From the NCBI GenBank assembly GCA_011037195.1, contig JAAEAF010000377.1, forward strand, positions 1 to 64,000: a stretch of DNA of 64,000 bases, written 5' to 3'. Shown here one piece after another: positions 62,850-64,000 of this stretch. The DNA comes from Triatoma infestans. Its lineage: Eukaryota; Arthropoda; Insecta; Hemiptera; Reduviidae. The notes under the pieces are model-generated. The model was not told where the DNA came from, made no database searches, and saw only the letters and a list, made by a program, of their open reading frames with translations. The position numbers and the translations under genes are program-made. Position 1 is the stretch's first letter, and the number at the start of each line of letters is the position of its first letter.

Positions 62850-63420
62850 ATATTGGCTTAGGACCTGCGTCTTCGGGCACCCATTATTAATAACCAATAA
62901 ACCCTACATTTTGCAATAATTATTTAAAACAGAGATCTTATTTTGCAAAATACTAGGGTCATCCGCAATATTTTATCATCCTCAGTATTATATCATCGGC
63001 ATATTTTATGTGGGAATATTCATATTTCAAGATATATTTCACCACAGATTTCCTGGTACAGATCGTTCAGATAATTAAAACAAAGTTCGAGACATCAACA
63101 CCCTGCTTTACTGAAGGGAAAACTCAGAAATATTCTCTGGCCCCCAGATGTTGCTCGATTATTTTCATACATCCTTGATGATGCTTACAAACTTACTAGG
63201 CAAGCCCATTCTCATCAACTTATAAATCAACAGATCCCTTAACACCGAACCAAAAGGGGACTTAAAGTCCACAAAGAATAGTATACTTTTTTTTACTTTA
63301 TCTGCTCTATGTTTCCATTGTACTAAATTCATGAAGTTGAAAATGTTATCCACCATGCCTGAATTCATTTATATTAGTCGAAAGAAGTCCTGAAAATAGT
63401 TTCACTTTAACACCTAGAAG
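62850..63420 (-). pseudogene. LINE reverse-transcriptase fragment, antisense
   Basis: The open frame 63368-63165 gives VDNIFNFMNLVQWKHRADKV, LFFVDFKSPFGSVLRDLLIY and GLPSKFVSIIKDV; further on YADDIILRM near 63000-63010. These are RT motifs A and C of a Jockey/CR1-like LINE, broken by shifts. It meets the preceding LINE end tail to tail near 62840. Confidence 0.7.
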
Positions 63421-64000
63421 GAGATAGCTCTATAATTTTTAAGCTCTTCTTCTGGGAGATATCACCTTAAAAGGGAAATATTAAGGCAACTTAAAAACTG
63501 GATGGGATATCTCCAGATACATAAATTAAGTATGTCAATCTTAAAAGAAAAGTTAAGGAGGCATTTTAAAAAAATTCATATGGCACCCTATTCAAAACAG
63601 GAGCTATGCCACATTTTGCTTTATTCAACACCATCCGTAATTCACTTAGAGTAAATTCATCATCTAAAATTTATTACATAGAGATGGTTCTGCATAAATT
63701 ATAACACGTTTTTCAGCTATTGGATTATCCGCAATCAGTATATCAACTTAAAGAATTTTCGAAAAAATTATAATAAAAATGTGGTGCAATAGACACACGA
63801 TTTTGTCTTACTCCAATTAATATGCCATTTAGATAACAAATTTTCTTTAAAATTGCAATGTACTATTGGATAATAGCCAGTTGGAATGACCATTAAAAAA
63901 GTGGTAGGGGTTATACTTAAGTACCTGAGCGGACTTGCGTGGAGCGCCCTCTTTCAAAACTAGTAAAGTTTATATTTATACCTAACTAACAGATCCCAAA
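63421..64000. other. No recognised gene
   Basis: AT-rich end of the window. Possibly more of the antisense LINE; nothing is supported. Confidence 0.45.

Overview
The window looks like a stretch of an AT-rich arthropod (probably insect) nuclear genome. There are no bacterial-style operons. One host gene is recognisable, a histidine decarboxylase gene (Hdc) on the + strand, split into 11 visible exons between 31660 and 61109. Nearly everything else is transposable-element sequence, much of it nested and decayed. The species cannot be named from the sequence alone.

Layout. 1-11.1 kb: the end of a decayed Polinton/Maverick-type element (phospholipase-A2-like protein, packaging ATPase, two structural or accessory ORFs, integrase with chromodomain). 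Its integrase gene is cut by an LTR retrotransposon (3720-8177, minus strand), and just behind the integrase sits a 5'-truncated RNase H-bearing LINE (8384-10751) with a 13-bp target duplication. 11.2-13.3 kb: a broken BEL/Pao retrotransposon. 13.3-13.4 kb: a small hairpin insert with a 17-bp duplication. 14.5-15.5 kb: a dead Tc1-like transposon. 16.3-18.9 kb: a large imperfect palindrome whose left arm holds a piggyBac-type element with TTAA duplications. 19.3-20.9 kb: a complete but dead Tc1-like element. 20.9-30.6 kb: decayed LINEs, a minisatellite, a non-autonomous hAT element with an 8-bp duplication, dispersed repeats, and an ORF1-only LINE-type element. 31.7-61.1 kb: Hdc, whose introns carry SINEs, LINE fragments, a 2.5-kb minisatellite of 72-bp units, and a second LTR retrotransposon (55272-58473). 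61-64 kb: more LINE remnants.

Main discovery. Both LTR retrotransposons carry intronless pieces of host genes in place of most of pol. The first has gag and protease followed in frame by a segment matching the RRM region of the cyclophilin PPIL4, then a short integrase remnant, then a segment matching the N-terminal charged region of translation factor eIF5B. The second has a coiled-coil gag-like ORF followed by about 1.8 kb of decayed sequence from the ubiquitin ligase UBR5 (hyd). The two elements differ in LTR sequence and primer-binding site (tRNA-Pro-like versus tRNA-Leu-like), so these look like independent captures, comparable in principle to oncogene capture by retroviruses or to plant Bs1-type elements. 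Host-gene identities rest on remembered family similarity and were not checked by a search.

Hdc encodes the PLP enzyme that makes histamine. The exons join in phase to about 580 codons including the whole catalytic core. The diagnostic serine that separates histidine from DOPA decarboxylases is present. The gene probably continues past the last exon I can place.
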